From Aliikangiella marina (lineage in GTDB: Bacteria; Pseudomonadota; Gammaproteobacteria; Enterobacterales; Kangiellaceae): a stretch of DNA of 64,000 nt. The stretch covers positions 1,426,001 to 1,490,000 of the forward strand of contig NZ_VIKR01000001.1 of the NCBI RefSeq assembly GCF_007004765.1, written 5' to 3'. The notes beneath the pieces are model-generated. The model saw nothing but the letters and a program-made list of their open reading frames with translations. It ran no database searches and was not told where the DNA came from. Within the stretch, counting starts at the first letter, position 1. Every line of letters starts with the position of its first letter. A program made the translations under genes and the position numbers. Shown here one piece after another: positions 18,149 to 26,943 of the stretch.

Positions 18149-18360
18149 GGTGTTTTTTTTCCTCTAAAAATTAATCCAGCAAACGCTGAGGCGTGTAGTT
18201 TATTGATTTTAAGGAAATTTGCAAGTGACAAGCTATTGTTTTCCCATGGTCTGACCACAAAGTAGCCAGTAAAATCTAACCCTCGTACGCCCACTATTCG
18301 GCGAAGCCATATTAAACACAAAAATGATTAAAAAATAAAGAACTTATCCTTGTAAATAAC

Positions 18361-18382
18361 CGCTGGTTATCGGCTACCAGCG
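18361..18382 (-). terminator. Hairpin after fabG
   Basis: CGCTGGT and ACCAGCG pair around an 8-base loop directly after the fabG stop on the minus strand. There is no T-run next to it, so it may be an mRNA-stabilising or attenuating structure rather than a full terminator. Confidence 0.5.
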
Positions 18383-18390
18383 ATTAATTT

Positions 18391-19134
18391 TTACCCCATA
18401 TACATTCCGCCGTTAACGTGAATCGTCTCGCCAGTGATATAATTTGCGCCTTGTGACGCCAGAAAATTAACGGTTTCTGCAATATCTTCAGGGCTGCCAA
18501 GTCTAGCAAGTGGAATCTCTTTAAAAAGTGCTTCTTTTTGAGTGTCATCGAGGGCATCTGTCATATCCGTCGCAATAAATCCCGGCGCAACCACATTCAC
18601 AGTAATTCCTCGAGTACCGACTTCTTTTGCAAGCGATTTACTAAATCCAATGACCGCAGCCTTGGCCGCTGAATAATTGGTTTGGCCAGGATTTCCCGTC
18701 GTTCCAACAACGGAGCCAATGTTAATGATTCTTCCCCACTTGGCTTTCATCATCCCCCTCAAACACGCTTTGGAGAGCCTGAAAATAGAGGTTAAATTGG
18801 TTTGTAAGATGCTATCCCATTCATCGTCTTTCATTCTCATCAATAAGTTATCGCGAGTGATACCGGCGTTGTTTACTAAAACTTCGGGGGTCTTGCCATA
18901 GGTCTCTTTTAAAGCCGCTAACAACTCATCAATAGACTCGGCACTGGAGACGTTAACCACAAAGCCCTGCCCTTCAATTCCAATTTCTTTGAAAGCTTCT
19001 GTAATTCCCTGTGCACCGGCATCAGAAGTTGCGGTTCCCGCAACAATAAACCCTGATTTGCCGAGCGACGCGGCGATCGCTTTTCCAATACCCCTAGATG
19101 CTCCAGTTACCAATGCTAACTTAGCGTCACTCAT
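18391..19134 (-). CDS. fabG: 3-oxoacyl-ACP reductase
   Basis: FabG reduces 3-oxoacyl-ACP with NADPH. The short-chain dehydrogenase motifs are complete: GASRGIG near the N-terminus, NNAGITRD, and the Ser-Tyr-Lys triad in NIGSVVGTTGNPGQTNYSAAK. The start is the ATG of MSDAK, with GGAG seven bases upstream. A TTG four codons earlier overlaps that ribosome site and is unlikely to be used. It is preceded by fabD on the same strand. Confidence 0.97.
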   Translation of the reverse strand: MSDAKLALVTGASRGIGKAIAASLGKSGFIVAGTATSDAGAQGITEAFKEIGIEGQGFVVNVSSAESIDELLAALKETYGKTPEVLVNNAGITRDNLLMRMKDDEWDSILQTNLTSIFRLSKACLRGMMKAKWGRIINIGSVVGTTGNPGQTNYSAAKAAVIGFSKSLAKEVGTRGITVNVVAPGFIATDMTDALDDTQKEALFKEIPLARLGSPEDIAETVNFLASQGANYITGETIHVNGGMYMG

Positions 19135-19192
19135 TTTGTTCTCCAAAAGTCTAATCTTAACTTAAAGTAAATAATGTAATATGTTTTATAAC

Positions 19193-20113
19193 TTATTGAT
19201 TAAATGTATCTTTCTTTGATAATTGCTGTGCAGTTAAGCTGCGATCAATTCTTCTCGCCAAGCCACTTAAAACATTACCTGGACCGCATTCCATTAATTG
19301 GTTTATACCTTGATTGGCCAAGTAGATAACCGATTCTGTCCAACGCACAGGACAATACAACTGACGAATTAATGCGTCTTTAATATCGTCTGCTGACTCA
19401 CACACCGCGACATCAACGTTATTAACGACTGGAATCAAGGGCGTAGCAATTTCAATATTGGCTAACGAGTCTGCAAGCTTCTCCGCCGCAGGCTTCATCA
19501 ATGAGCAATGCGAAGGAACGCTCACCGGCAAAGGTAGTGCCCGTTTTGCCCCTTTATCTTTGCAGGCCACCATTGCTCGCTCAACGGCTTCAGCGTTGCC
19601 CGCAATAACGACTTGTCCGGGAGAATTGAAGTTCACCGGAGAAACCACTTCTGAACCGGCGGCTTCTTGACAGGCCTCAGCTATCAGCTCATCGGCCAAG
19701 CCAATGATCGCCGCCATTTTCCCGGTTCCAGCCGGTACGGCTTGCTGCATAAAATGGCCGCGTTGCTCCACTAGTTTAACACCGTCAGAAAAATTTAATG
19801 CGCCTGCCGCGACTAACGCTGAATACTCACCCAAGCTGTGTCCGGCTAACAACAACGGCTTTGCATGACCCTGCTGTTCCCAGAGGCGCCATAGTGCTGT
19901 ACTTGCGGTTAGTAATGCGGGTTGGGTACGTTGAGTTTCATTCAATGATTCCGCTGGACCTTCGGCGACTAACTTCCACATATCATAGCCAAGCGCATCT
20001 GAGGCTTCTTGAAAGGTATCGGTTACTATTGATTCTTCTACAAAATCAGCCATCATTGCTACTGATTGCGAGCCTTGTCCCGGGAAAACAAACGCAGTTT
20101 TAATATCAGACAT
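19193..20113 (-). CDS. fabD: Malonyl-CoA:ACP transacylase
   Basis: FabD transfers malonyl from CoA to ACP. The 306-residue protein has FPGQGSQ at the N-terminus, the nucleophile serine in LLAGHSLGEYSALVAAG (about 92) and the catalytic histidine in PSHCSLM (about 201). AGGA lies eight bases before the ATG. In E. coli fabH sits between plsX and fabD; here there is only a 116-base gap with no gene. Confidence 0.97.
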   Translation of the reverse strand: MSDIKTAFVFPGQGSQSVAMMADFVEESIVTDTFQEASDALGYDMWKLVAEGPAESLNETQRTQPALLTASTALWRLWEQQGHAKPLLLAGHSLGEYSALVAAGALNFSDGVKLVEQRGHFMQQAVPAGTGKMAAIIGLADELIAEACQEAAGSEVVSPVNFNSPGQVVIAGNAEAVERAMVACKDKGAKRALPLPVSVPSHCSLMKPAAEKLADSLANIEIATPLIPVVNNVDVAVCESADDIKDALIRQLYCPVRWTESVIYLANQGINQLMECGPGNVLSGLARRIDRSLTAQQLSKKDTFNQ

Positions 20114-20229
20114 TCGAAAATCCTAACTATTTATTATGCTTTTAAAAAGTTGGCAGGCATTATAGGCCTTTTTATTGAATAAACCACTCCGAGCAGATAG
20201 ATATTTTATTAATATTTTAGAACAAGAAA

Positions 20230-21270
20230 CTAATGGTCGAGCGTCGCTGCAGCTTGTTCAAGCTTTTCTCGAATTTTATGAGGTAATTTTTGTTTCGACT
20301 GAACGATTGCTTCTTCGATTGCACAGAATGTTGCGAATACGTTCGCCGCACCGTGACTTTTTATTACGATACCTCTGAGGCCGACCAGGCAGGCGCCGTT
20401 GTATTTTTCCGGGTTGACTTCGTGTTTAAAAGTTCTGATGACGGGTTTTGCGAGAAGCCCAGTAAACCGAGTCCACCAATTGCGTTCAAATGCAGCCTTA
20501 ATCTTATGACTTAAATATCGCGTTAGTCCTTCTGAGGCTTTTAAAACGTTGTTGCCGGTAAAGCCGTCAGTCACAATAACTTGGTATTCGCCGCTAAAAA
20601 TCTGGTTACCCTCAACAAAGCCCGCGTAATCAATCGATTCAAGGGAGTTGATCATTTCCGCTGCGCGTTGAAGCTTTTCAGAGCCTTTATTTTCTTCTTC
20701 TCCCACATTGAGCAAAGCCACTTTCGGTGACGGATTGTCATCTAAACATTTTACTAACTCGTTGCCCATTATGGCGAACTGAGTAAGGCGCCTTTCATCG
20801 CAGGACACGTTCGCCCCTAGATCAAGCAAAAATACATGCTCATTAATTAATGTCGGAATTGCCGAAATAATCGCTGGCCGGTCGATTCCCGGAAGCATTT
20901 TAAGGACAAACCGAGAAATCGCCATGAGCGCGCCGGTATTCCCTGCACTGACGCAGGCATGCGCTTGCCCATCTCTTACTGCCTCCAGTGCTAGTCGCAT
21001 AGAGGAGTTTTTCTTGTTTTTGAGTGCGATAATCGGGTTATCATCCATCGTAACATCGTCGCTCGATGCAAAAACCCTGATTCGATCGTGTTTATTAAAT
21101 CGGTGAAGTTTAAGATAGGAATTAATCGTCGCTTCATCACCAAATAGTTGGAATGCAACGTTGGGGTAGGCTTTAAGCGCCTTTTTTACTGCAGGAATTG
21201 TAACTGAGGGGCCGAAATCGCCCCCCATACAATCAATCGCTATGATTATCTCAGTCAAGCTTTGCGACAA
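20230..21270 (-). CDS. plsX: Phosphate acyltransferase PlsX
   Basis: PlsX makes acyl-phosphate from acyl-ACP, the acyl donor for PlsY in phospholipid synthesis. The protein is recognised by IAIDCMGGDFGPSVTIPA at the N-terminus, SAGNTGALMA, and LLNVGEEENKGSE. No ATG precedes the conserved start of the protein: the frame can begin at TTG (21270) or at a second TTG four codons later, and neither has a clear ribosome binding site. I keep the longer form. rpmF lies twelve bases upstream, so coupling to L32 translation may help initiation. Confidence 0.94.
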   Translation of the reverse strand: MSQSLTEIIIAIDCMGGDFGPSVTIPAVKKALKAYPNVAFQLFGDEATINSYLKLHRFNKHDRIRVFASSDDVTMDDNPIIALKNKKNSSMRLALEAVRDGQAHACVSAGNTGALMAISRFVLKMLPGIDRPAIISAIPTLINEHVFLLDLGANVSCDERRLTQFAIMGNELVKCLDDNPSPKVALLNVGEEENKGSEKLQRAAEMINSLESIDYAGFVEGNQIFSGEYQVIVTDGFTGNNVLKASEGLTRYLSHKIKAAFERNWWTRFTGLLAKPVIRTFKHEVNPEKYNGACLVGLRGIVIKSHGAANVFATFCAIEEAIVQSKQKLPHKIREKLEQAAATLDH

Positions 21271-21282
21271 ACGCGACTGGGA

Positions 21283-21453
21283 TTAAAGGATTTTGCGACC
21301 GCGATAGTAACCGTCTTCTGTCATGTGATGACGACGGTGAAGTTCACCGGTAGTTTCGTCTTCTGACAATGAAGAAGTGTTGTCTACTAGCGCATCGTGC
21401 GAGCGTCTCATATCACGCTTTGAACGAGTCTTTTTGTTCTGTTGTACAGCCAT
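21283..21453 (-). CDS. rpmF: 50S ribosomal protein L32
   Basis: A 56-residue basic protein beginning [19 protein letters not shown] and ending GYYRGRKIL, which is the normal gammaproteobacterial L32 without zinc-binding cysteines. The ATG is preceded by TAGGAGTAATACC, a strong ribosome binding site. It lies between yceD and plsX, the conserved yceD-rpmF-plsX order. Confidence 0.98.
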   Translation of the reverse strand: MAVQQNKKTRSKRDMRRSHDALVDNTSSLSEDETTGELHRRHHMTEDGYYRGRKIL

Positions 21454-21469
21454 GGTATTACTCCTAAAC

Positions 21470-21994
21470 TTAAGTTTTCTTTAAATTCTCTAAAACCGAA
21501 AATGGGTTATCTGCTTTTTCAGCAGCGGCGATTTTTGCTTCATCAAGCTCGCCAAAACTCATCTTCTGTTCAATCTCGTTTAACGGCTTATTGGCCACCA
21601 GTGGCACAGCTAAAATAAGCTCGTCTTCTATCACTTGTTTTATGTCGAGATAACCCTCTTCGACTAAAACAGGTTCGTATTCTTCTTCAACTTCGGCAAA
21701 CTGACTTTCCGCCACAACCGCACAATAAGTCGTCTCGTGGTCAACTTGGTAGTCAATTGGCTCAAAGCTTGTCTGACATTCCAGCGTTAATTGCGCGCTG
21801 ATCTTTGCCACTATCAAACAACGCTTACGGTGGTCATAAAGCCCTTCCAGCTTTACATTGACTTCACCGGTTTCACTCAGCAACATCTCAGATAATCGCT
21901 TAAACTCTGAAACTGGCCATTTAAAGCTTAGTTCGCCTTCTTTATTGGCTAACTTAAACGGCTGTATACTGCTAATTTGCTGGGATTCTCGCAT
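21470..21994 (-). CDS. yceD: YceD/DUF177 family protein, large-subunit rRNA accumulation
   Basis: A 174-residue acidic protein of the DUF177 family. In plants and E. coli relatives it is needed for 23S rRNA accumulation. [20 protein letters not shown] near the middle, the [11 protein letters not shown] core, and the conserved [22 protein letters not shown] segment identify it. A 16-base gap separates it from rpmF, so both are surely cotranscribed. Confidence 0.9.
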   Translation of the reverse strand: MRESQQISSIQPFKLANKEGELSFKWPVSEFKRLSEMLLSETGEVNVKLEGLYDHRKRCLIVAKISAQLTLECQTSFEPIDYQVDHETTYCAVVAESQFAEVEEEYEPVLVEEGYLDIKQVIEDELILAVPLVANKPLNEIEQKMSFGELDEAKIAAAEKADNPFSVLENLKKT

Positions 21995-22206
21995 AGGCGC
22001 GCGATTCTACCCAAAAGAACTAAAAAACGCAAAATAATTCTTGAAAATATCAATGAAAACGGTGATTTAACAAAAGAATCGTCTATTTCTCTGTTTTTAT
22101 ATGACAAAACGCCGGAAACTCATATGCCACTTTAAACAAACGCTGTATTACATTAATAGGCTTATGCATCCTATCTCGCTGTTATAAAGAAACGGCCAAC
22201 AAGCGA

Positions 22207-22572
22207 CTAGTCGTCTTCGTCCAGAACGTCTTCTAATATGACCAGTGGTTCTAGCTCTGGACCAACTAGCTCATCATCCCAGTTAGTACCAACTAAAATT
22301 TCATCTTCGTGCATACCATGCAACCAGTCATCCAAAAACTCCTCTAACGGAATAGGCCTGGGGACATAGTCGGCCCAGTCTCCCGTACAGAGAAGTTTTG
22401 CTAAATGCTCGTTGGACCAGAAAGGGATCGCTTCACGCCCGTCAAAGTCATTTGAATCACACACGGCCCAACCTTCTTCGTTGGCTAATCCCCAAACTAT
22501 CTCTGTACCACATATTTCGTCTAGAAACTCATCATAGAGTTCTTTGACACTCACGCCGAGCTCTTGCGACAT
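22207..22572 (-). CDS. DUF2750 family protein
   Basis: A 121-residue, very acidic protein. EIVWGLANEEGWAVCDSNDF, then IPFWSNEHLAKLLCTGDWADY, then EFLDDWLHGMHEDEILVGTNWD matches the DUF2750 family, small proteins widespread in proteobacteria. The function of the family is unknown. The acidic tail (LEDVLDEDD) is common in the family. It appears monocistronic, between yceD and a divergent ABC exporter. Confidence 0.85.
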   Translation of the reverse strand: MSQELGVSVKELYDEFLDEICGTEIVWGLANEEGWAVCDSNDFDGREAIPFWSNEHLAKLLCTGDWADYVPRPIPLEEFLDDWLHGMHEDEILVGTNWDDELVGPELEPLVILEDVLDEDD

Positions 22573-22802
22573 AAATTTTTTCCAGCTTTAATCGAGGCAT
22601 AGATTATAACCCATTCTGAATGACTTCCAACTCTTAAAAAGTATTCTGCCCCAATAAACCTGGGGAACACGATCTTAGAAATCTTGGCTACAATCGTCTT
22701 AGCGCTTGAAGAAATCAGAGTGAGCAAAATTATTTTGCCGAATAGTCCACTCGTCTAAAGGTTGCTACAATCCCTGCTACCTATCTTCCGGATTATTAAC
22801 TC

Positions 22803-24662
22803 ATGCGCTCAAGCGGACAACAAATAGAAACTCGTTCTCAAATTAATTGGAAAGTTCTCCGTCAACTTTGGCCCTATCTCACCGAATTCAAAGGTAGAAT
22901 CGCTATCGCTTTAATCTTTCTGGTATTGGCTAAAGTGTCTACGATTATTATGCCATTTATTTTAAAGATGATAGTCGACGGCCTCTCGGGGGAAGCATCC
23001 GTTAATGCCCCGGCCTTTTCAGATACTATTCCTATCTGGGCGCTGACACCGATTGCTTTAGTATTTGCTTATGGTCTTTTTCGTTTTAGTACCGTTGTGT
23101 TTGGGGAGTTAAGAGATACTGTATTTAGCCGAGTGACTGAGAGGACTATACGTCGAACGGGACTAAAAGTCTTTAAGCATTTGCATGCATTAGATGTCGA
23201 TTTTCATTTGGAACGTCGGACTGGCGGGCTTGCTCGTGATATCGACCGAGGGACTAATGGTATTAGTTTTATCATGCGCTTTATGGTTTTCAATATCATA
23301 CCAACACTCATCGAAATATCTTTGGTTGTCGGTATTTTACTGACTAGCTATGGTGCCGCTTTTGGTGTAGTGACAGCGGGCTCAATTGTCTTATATATTG
23401 CATTTTCAGTGGTGGTTACTAACTGGCGAAATAAATATGTACGCGCCGCTAACGAAGCCGATTCTACAAGTAATACTCGAGCGATTGATAGCTTATTAAA
23501 TTACGAAACCGTGAAGTATTTTACCAATGAAGATTTTGAAGCACAAAAATATGACAGGGATTTAGCTCAATGGGAACAAGCGAAACAAAAAAATCGCTTA
23601 AGTCTGTTTGTTTTGAATGCAGGTCAGGCATTAATCATTAGTGCAGCAATCACTGCACTCCTCTACTTGGCGGTTACCGAAGTAACTCAAGGTAACATCA
23701 CTGTCGGCGATTTTGTTTTAATCAATGCATTTATGATGCAATTATTTATGCCGTTAAATTTCTTGGGGTTCGTTTATCGAGAGATTAGAGTGGCGTTAGT
23801 TAATATTGAGAAAATGTTCGACCTTCTGGTTAGAGAACCTTTAGTGGTAGATGCACCAAATGCTGGCCCACTGATCAGTGCCGATGCCGAAATTTCATTT
23901 GAAAATGTGGCTTTTCAGTACGCCGCCAACCGACAAATCCTAAAAGAGATTAGTTTTACTATAAAACCAAGGCAGATGGTCGCGGTTGTTGGTAGCAGTG
24001 GTGCTGGAAAATCAACTATCGTTAAATTATTACTCCGTTTTTATGATCCGACAAGCGGCAAAATAACAATCGGTAATCAAAACCTCACCGAGATTGCTCA
24101 ACAATCTCTGCGTGCTCAAATCGGTATCGTTCCACAGGATACGGTTTTATTTAATGATTCAATTCTCGAAAATGTTCGTTACGGTAACCCTGAGGCATCT
24201 GACGAAGACGTATTATTGGCAATTCAAATGGCTCATCTCGATGAGTTTATTAAAACGTTACCCGAAGGAACTAGCACCTTAGTGGGTGAGCGAGGATTAA
24301 AATTATCTGGTGGAGAAAAACAGCGGGTAGCGATCGCCAGAGCATTACTCAAACGACCGCCGATTATGATTTTTGATGAAGCAACTTCGTCGTTAGACAG
24401 TAAGTCAGAGCGGGCAATTTTAAGTGCTATTGAAGAAATAGCGAGTCATTATACCAGTCTTGTAATCGCTCACCGTTTATCCACTGTGATTAATGCGGAT
24501 AAGATTATCGTCCTTGATGCAGGCCTGGTTGTGGAGTCAGGATCGCATGAAGAGTTACTTGCGCGCCAAGGCCTTTATGCTGAGTTGTGGCAAGCCCAAC
24601 AGAAAAACCAAATCGCCAATGATAGCAATCGAGAAATTGATACAGAGACAAACAAAACATGA
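22803..24662 (+). CDS. Atm1-type ABC exporter (fused permease and ATPase)
   Basis: A 619-residue half-transporter with an N-terminal six-helix membrane domain (about 30-330) and a C-terminal ATPase with Walker A GSSGAGKST (about 396), signature LSGGE (about 500) and Walker B IMIFDE (about 521). The membrane domain contains the Atm1/HMT-type run DFHLERRTGGLARDIDRGT, and VKYFTNEDFEAQKYD is likewise typical. Relatives in bacteria export glutathione-bound metals or sulfur compounds and support heavy-metal tolerance. Its stop overlaps the start of the Maf gene, so the two are coupled. Confidence 0.9.
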   Translation: MRSSGQQIETRSQINWKVLRQLWPYLTEFKGRIAIALIFLVLAKVSTIIMPFILKMIVDGLSGEASVNAPAFSDTIPIWALTPIALVFAYGLFRFSTVVFGELRDTVFSRVTERTIRRTGLKVFKHLHALDVDFHLERRTGGLARDIDRGTNGISFIMRFMVFNIIPTLIEISLVVGILLTSYGAAFGVVTAGSIVLYIAFSVVVTNWRNKYVRAANEADSTSNTRAIDSLLNYETVKYFTNEDFEAQKYDRDLAQWEQAKQKNRLSLFVLNAGQALIISAAITALLYLAVTEVTQGNITVGDFVLINAFMMQLFMPLNFLGFVYREIRVALVNIEKMFDLLVREPLVVDAPNAGPLISADAEISFENVAFQYAANRQILKEISFTIKPRQMVAVVGSSGAGKSTIVKLLLRFYDPTSGKITIGNQNLTEIAQQSLRAQIGIVPQDTVLFNDSILENVRYGNPEASDEDVLLAIQMAHLDEFIKTLPEGTSTLVGERGLKLSGGEKQRVAIARALLKRPPIMIFDEATSSLDSKSERAILSAIEEIASHYTSLVIAHRLSTVINADKIIVLDAGLVVESGSHEELLARQGLYAELWQAQQKNQIANDSNREIDTETNKT

Positions 24663-25261
24663 TGAGAAGTTCTTGTGAAGAAAATACTATTGTTCTTGCT
24701 TCTGGTTCGAAATACCGGGCAAACCTCCTAAACCGATTAGGTTTGCCTTTCAAACAGCAAGCGGCGGATATTGACGAATCACCGTTGATGAATGAGCATC
24801 CCTTGAGTTTAGTCGAGAGGCTTAGTGTTGAAAAAGCACTGAGCATCGCCAAACAAATGCCCAACGCCTGGGTGATCGGCTCAGACCAAATCGCCCTATT
24901 TCAAGAATCAATTATTGGTAAACCAGGGGGGTTTGCAGAAGCTAAAAAACAACTCCAACTTTTTTCTGGAAACTGCGTGAAGTTTATGACCGGTCTATGT
25001 CTTTACCAGCACAGTACTCAAACTCGGCGCTATGAACTAGCTAGTGTTGAAGTTCATTTCAAAGACTTATCAGACCTGCTAATCGAAAACTATTTAAAAA
25101 CTGATTCGCCCTACGATTGCGCTGGCAGTTTCAAAGTCGAGTCTTTGGGCGTATGTCTGTTTGACAAAGTTGTCAGCGATGACCCGACGGCGTTAGAAGG
25201 CCTTCCATTAATTTCCCTTTGTAAAATGTTCGAGCAAGTGGGTATTAAATTGTTTGGTTAA
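24659..25261 (+). CDS. Maf-family nucleoside triphosphate pyrophosphatase, YceF type
   Basis: A 200-residue Maf protein. VLASGSKYRANLLNRLGLPF at the start, ADIDES, VIGSDQIALF and IIGKPG are the Maf motifs; SFKVESLGVCLFDKV and LEGLPLISLC place it in the YceF group, which hydrolyses 7-methyl-GTP. In E. coli yceF sits beside yceD-rpmF; here it is about 3 kb away, coupled to the ABC exporter gene by a four-base ATGA overlap. A second in-frame ATG follows immediately. A 14-bp tandem repeat runs across its stop codon. Confidence 0.92.
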   Translation: MMRSSCEENTIVLASGSKYRANLLNRLGLPFKQQAADIDESPLMNEHPLSLVERLSVEKALSIAKQMPNAWVIGSDQIALFQESIIGKPGGFAEAKKQLQLFSGNCVKFMTGLCLYQHSTQTRRYELASVEVHFKDLSDLLIENYLKTDSPYDCAGSFKVESLGVCLFDKVVSDDPTALEGLPLISLCKMFEQVGIKLFG

Positions 25262-25327
25262 AGCCGTTTAATTAAAGTCGTTTGGTTAAGCTCGCTTGAT
25301 TTACGTTATTTGCCTGACGTTGCTAAT
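25244..25327 (+). repeat. 14-bp tandem repeat across the maf stop codon
   Basis: Six units of 14 bases in phase. The first (25244-25257) is inside the coding sequence. The second (25258-25271, TTAAAGCCGTTTAA) begins one base before the stop codon. The third (TTAAAGTCGTTTGG) is closest to it, and the later ones diverge with distance. The final unit is weak. See the nadA, KfrA-like, yjbR-like and ffs ends for the same pattern. Confidence 0.8.
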
Positions 25328-25337
25328 AGTTTGAGCT

Positions 25338-26240
25338 TCACTGCTGTGAGCGTCTCGAAAAGTTTTTAATTTGTACGCAGGAAATACCAATTAACAACAA
25401 TGAAATGCCAGCAACTTGCCTTGCGTTCAATGAGTCACCCAATATCGGGATTGAAATAAGTGCAGTAAAAACAAGGCCAGTGCTAGCCAAAATGCTGGCC
25501 TCAAATGCTTTGAGATGGCGCATAACGAGATTAAACACATTCATAACTAACGCCATGGCGACAATACCATTGGCCGCAATAATCAACCAATCAAATAGTT
25601 TGATGTTGAGTACACTTTGAAAGTCTTGAGAACCGTATAAGACTATCGGCAAGCCGCCGGATATTACCGCAAAGCAAGAGACTAAATTATGCGATACGCT
25701 TTGGGGGTATTTGATGTGCAATAACCGCATTAAAATATTTGTCATGGCCAAAAAGAAAACCGCGAATACGATCAACAAAATACCGGTTAATTGTTCGCCA
25801 CTTGGAAAAATATCAAAGTAAACTTGTATCCCAACAATGGCTACTATTGCGCCAATGAATTGAATAGCGGTCGGTTTTTCTTTAAGAATAATCGCGCTTA
25901 AAAACATTGTCATGATACCGACAAAATTGATGAGGTAGGCATGAGTTGTCACCGACATCATATCTAGCGCAAAAATAAATAGCGTTCTAACCAAAGTGAA
26001 GTTGCAAACACCCATCGCTAATATAATAAGCCAAGCGCGCAACGGAACTTCTTGCGGTAATTTTTCGCGTTGAATCACGAAGGTGTATAGGCTAATCGCG
26101 ACGATCGCAAAAAACATTTGCAACCAAATAAAGTCAAAAGCATCAACAGATTTCAAGCTGTGTTTTGCTAATACGGTAACCAAGGCAACTAGCAGCATTG
26201 TTGCAATCAGTTGAATACTTGCCTTGAGTCGTTCGGACAT
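25338..26240 (-). CDS. EamA/DMT superfamily transporter
   Basis: A 300-residue protein with ten hydrophobic segments in two EamA repeats, typical of the drug/metabolite transporter superfamily (RhaT/YdcZ-like). FVGIMTMFLSAIILKEKPTAIQFIGAIVAIVG marks the end of the first repeat. Members export amino acids, nucleobases or small metabolites; the substrate is not predictable. Its ATG overlaps the stop of the HAD phosphatase gene by one base (TAATG), so it is the last gene of the rluC-HAD-EamA unit. Confidence 0.85.
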   Translation of the reverse strand: MSERLKASIQLIATMLLVALVTVLAKHSLKSVDAFDFIWLQMFFAIVAISLYTFVIQREKLPQEVPLRAWLIILAMGVCNFTLVRTLFIFALDMMSVTTHAYLINFVGIMTMFLSAIILKEKPTAIQFIGAIVAIVGIQVYFDIFPSGEQLTGILLIVFAVFFLAMTNILMRLLHIKYPQSVSHNLVSCFAVISGGLPIVLYGSQDFQSVLNIKLFDWLIIAANGIVAMALVMNVFNLVMRHLKAFEASILASTGLVFTALISIPILGDSLNARQVAGISLLLIGISCVQIKNFSRRSQQ

Positions 26241-26908
26241 TAACTATGCCTAGTTTCTAACCAAGGCTTGAGCTCAACAACGTTTTCAAAAATCGCTATT
26301 GGTGAGAGTGGATCAAGTTCGTGGTGTTGATTAGCACCCGATGTAACGCCAATCGCATCGACACCTGCATTTTTGGCCATATGCAGATCGTGAACAGAGT
26401 CGCCGACCACTAAGGTTTGTAATGGTTTAAAACCCGCACCTTCCATTAAACGTTGGACCATTTCGGGATGCGGCTTACCTGCTGCTTCATCGGCACAGAT
26501 ACTAGAATGGAAATAATTTAACAAGTCAACCTCTCGCAACACCCGTTCGAGACCAACACGAGACTTTCCGGTCGCGACGGCGATAAGGATATCGTGTGAT
26601 TTTAACCACTCCAAAGACTCGATTACGCCCTCAAATAATGGGGTCGGTGTATTATCACCCTCGACATACTGGAAACGATATTCCTCTAGCAACGCTGCTC
26701 TTTCCTCCTCATCTGCTTGAGGGAATAACCGGTCCATACAGGCTTGCATACTCAATCCAATAATTCCTTTAACATCTGATTCACTCGGAATAGTCAAACC
26801 GATATTTTTAGCCGACTTACGCATCGCATTCACTATTCTATCGGTTGAATCCATGATGGTTCCATCCCAGTCAAAAATAACGAATGAATATGGGTTGTGT
26901 AGTTTCAT
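26240..26908 (-). CDS. HAD-superfamily hydrolase, phosphoglycolate phosphatase-like
   Basis: A 222-residue HAD phosphatase, subfamily IA. Motif I is FDWDGTIMDST with the nucleophile Asp, motif II is VATGKSRVGL, motif III lysine is in GKPHPEM and motif IV is VVGDSVHDLHMAKNAG. This matches the Gph-like protein usually found next to rluC in gammaproteobacteria. It probably dephosphorylates a small sugar phosphate or phosphoglycolate. A 35-base gap separates it from rluC. Confidence 0.9.
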   Translation of the reverse strand: MKLHNPYSFVIFDWDGTIMDSTDRIVNAMRKSAKNIGLTIPSESDVKGIIGLSMQACMDRLFPQADEEERAALLEEYRFQYVEGDNTPTPLFEGVIESLEWLKSHDILIAVATGKSRVGLERVLREVDLLNYFHSSICADEAAGKPHPEMVQRLMEGAGFKPLQTLVVGDSVHDLHMAKNAGVDAIGVTSGANQHHELDPLSPIAIFENVVELKPWLETRHS

Positions 26909-26943
26909 AACAGTTAATCGATTAACATGGCATATTGCTGGTC

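Noticed and set aside
22724-22738. Palindrome GCAAAATTATTTTGC before the Atm1-type exporter gene
   Set aside because: It is A/T-rich and isolated, without a recognisable promoter next to it, so I give it no weight as an operator.
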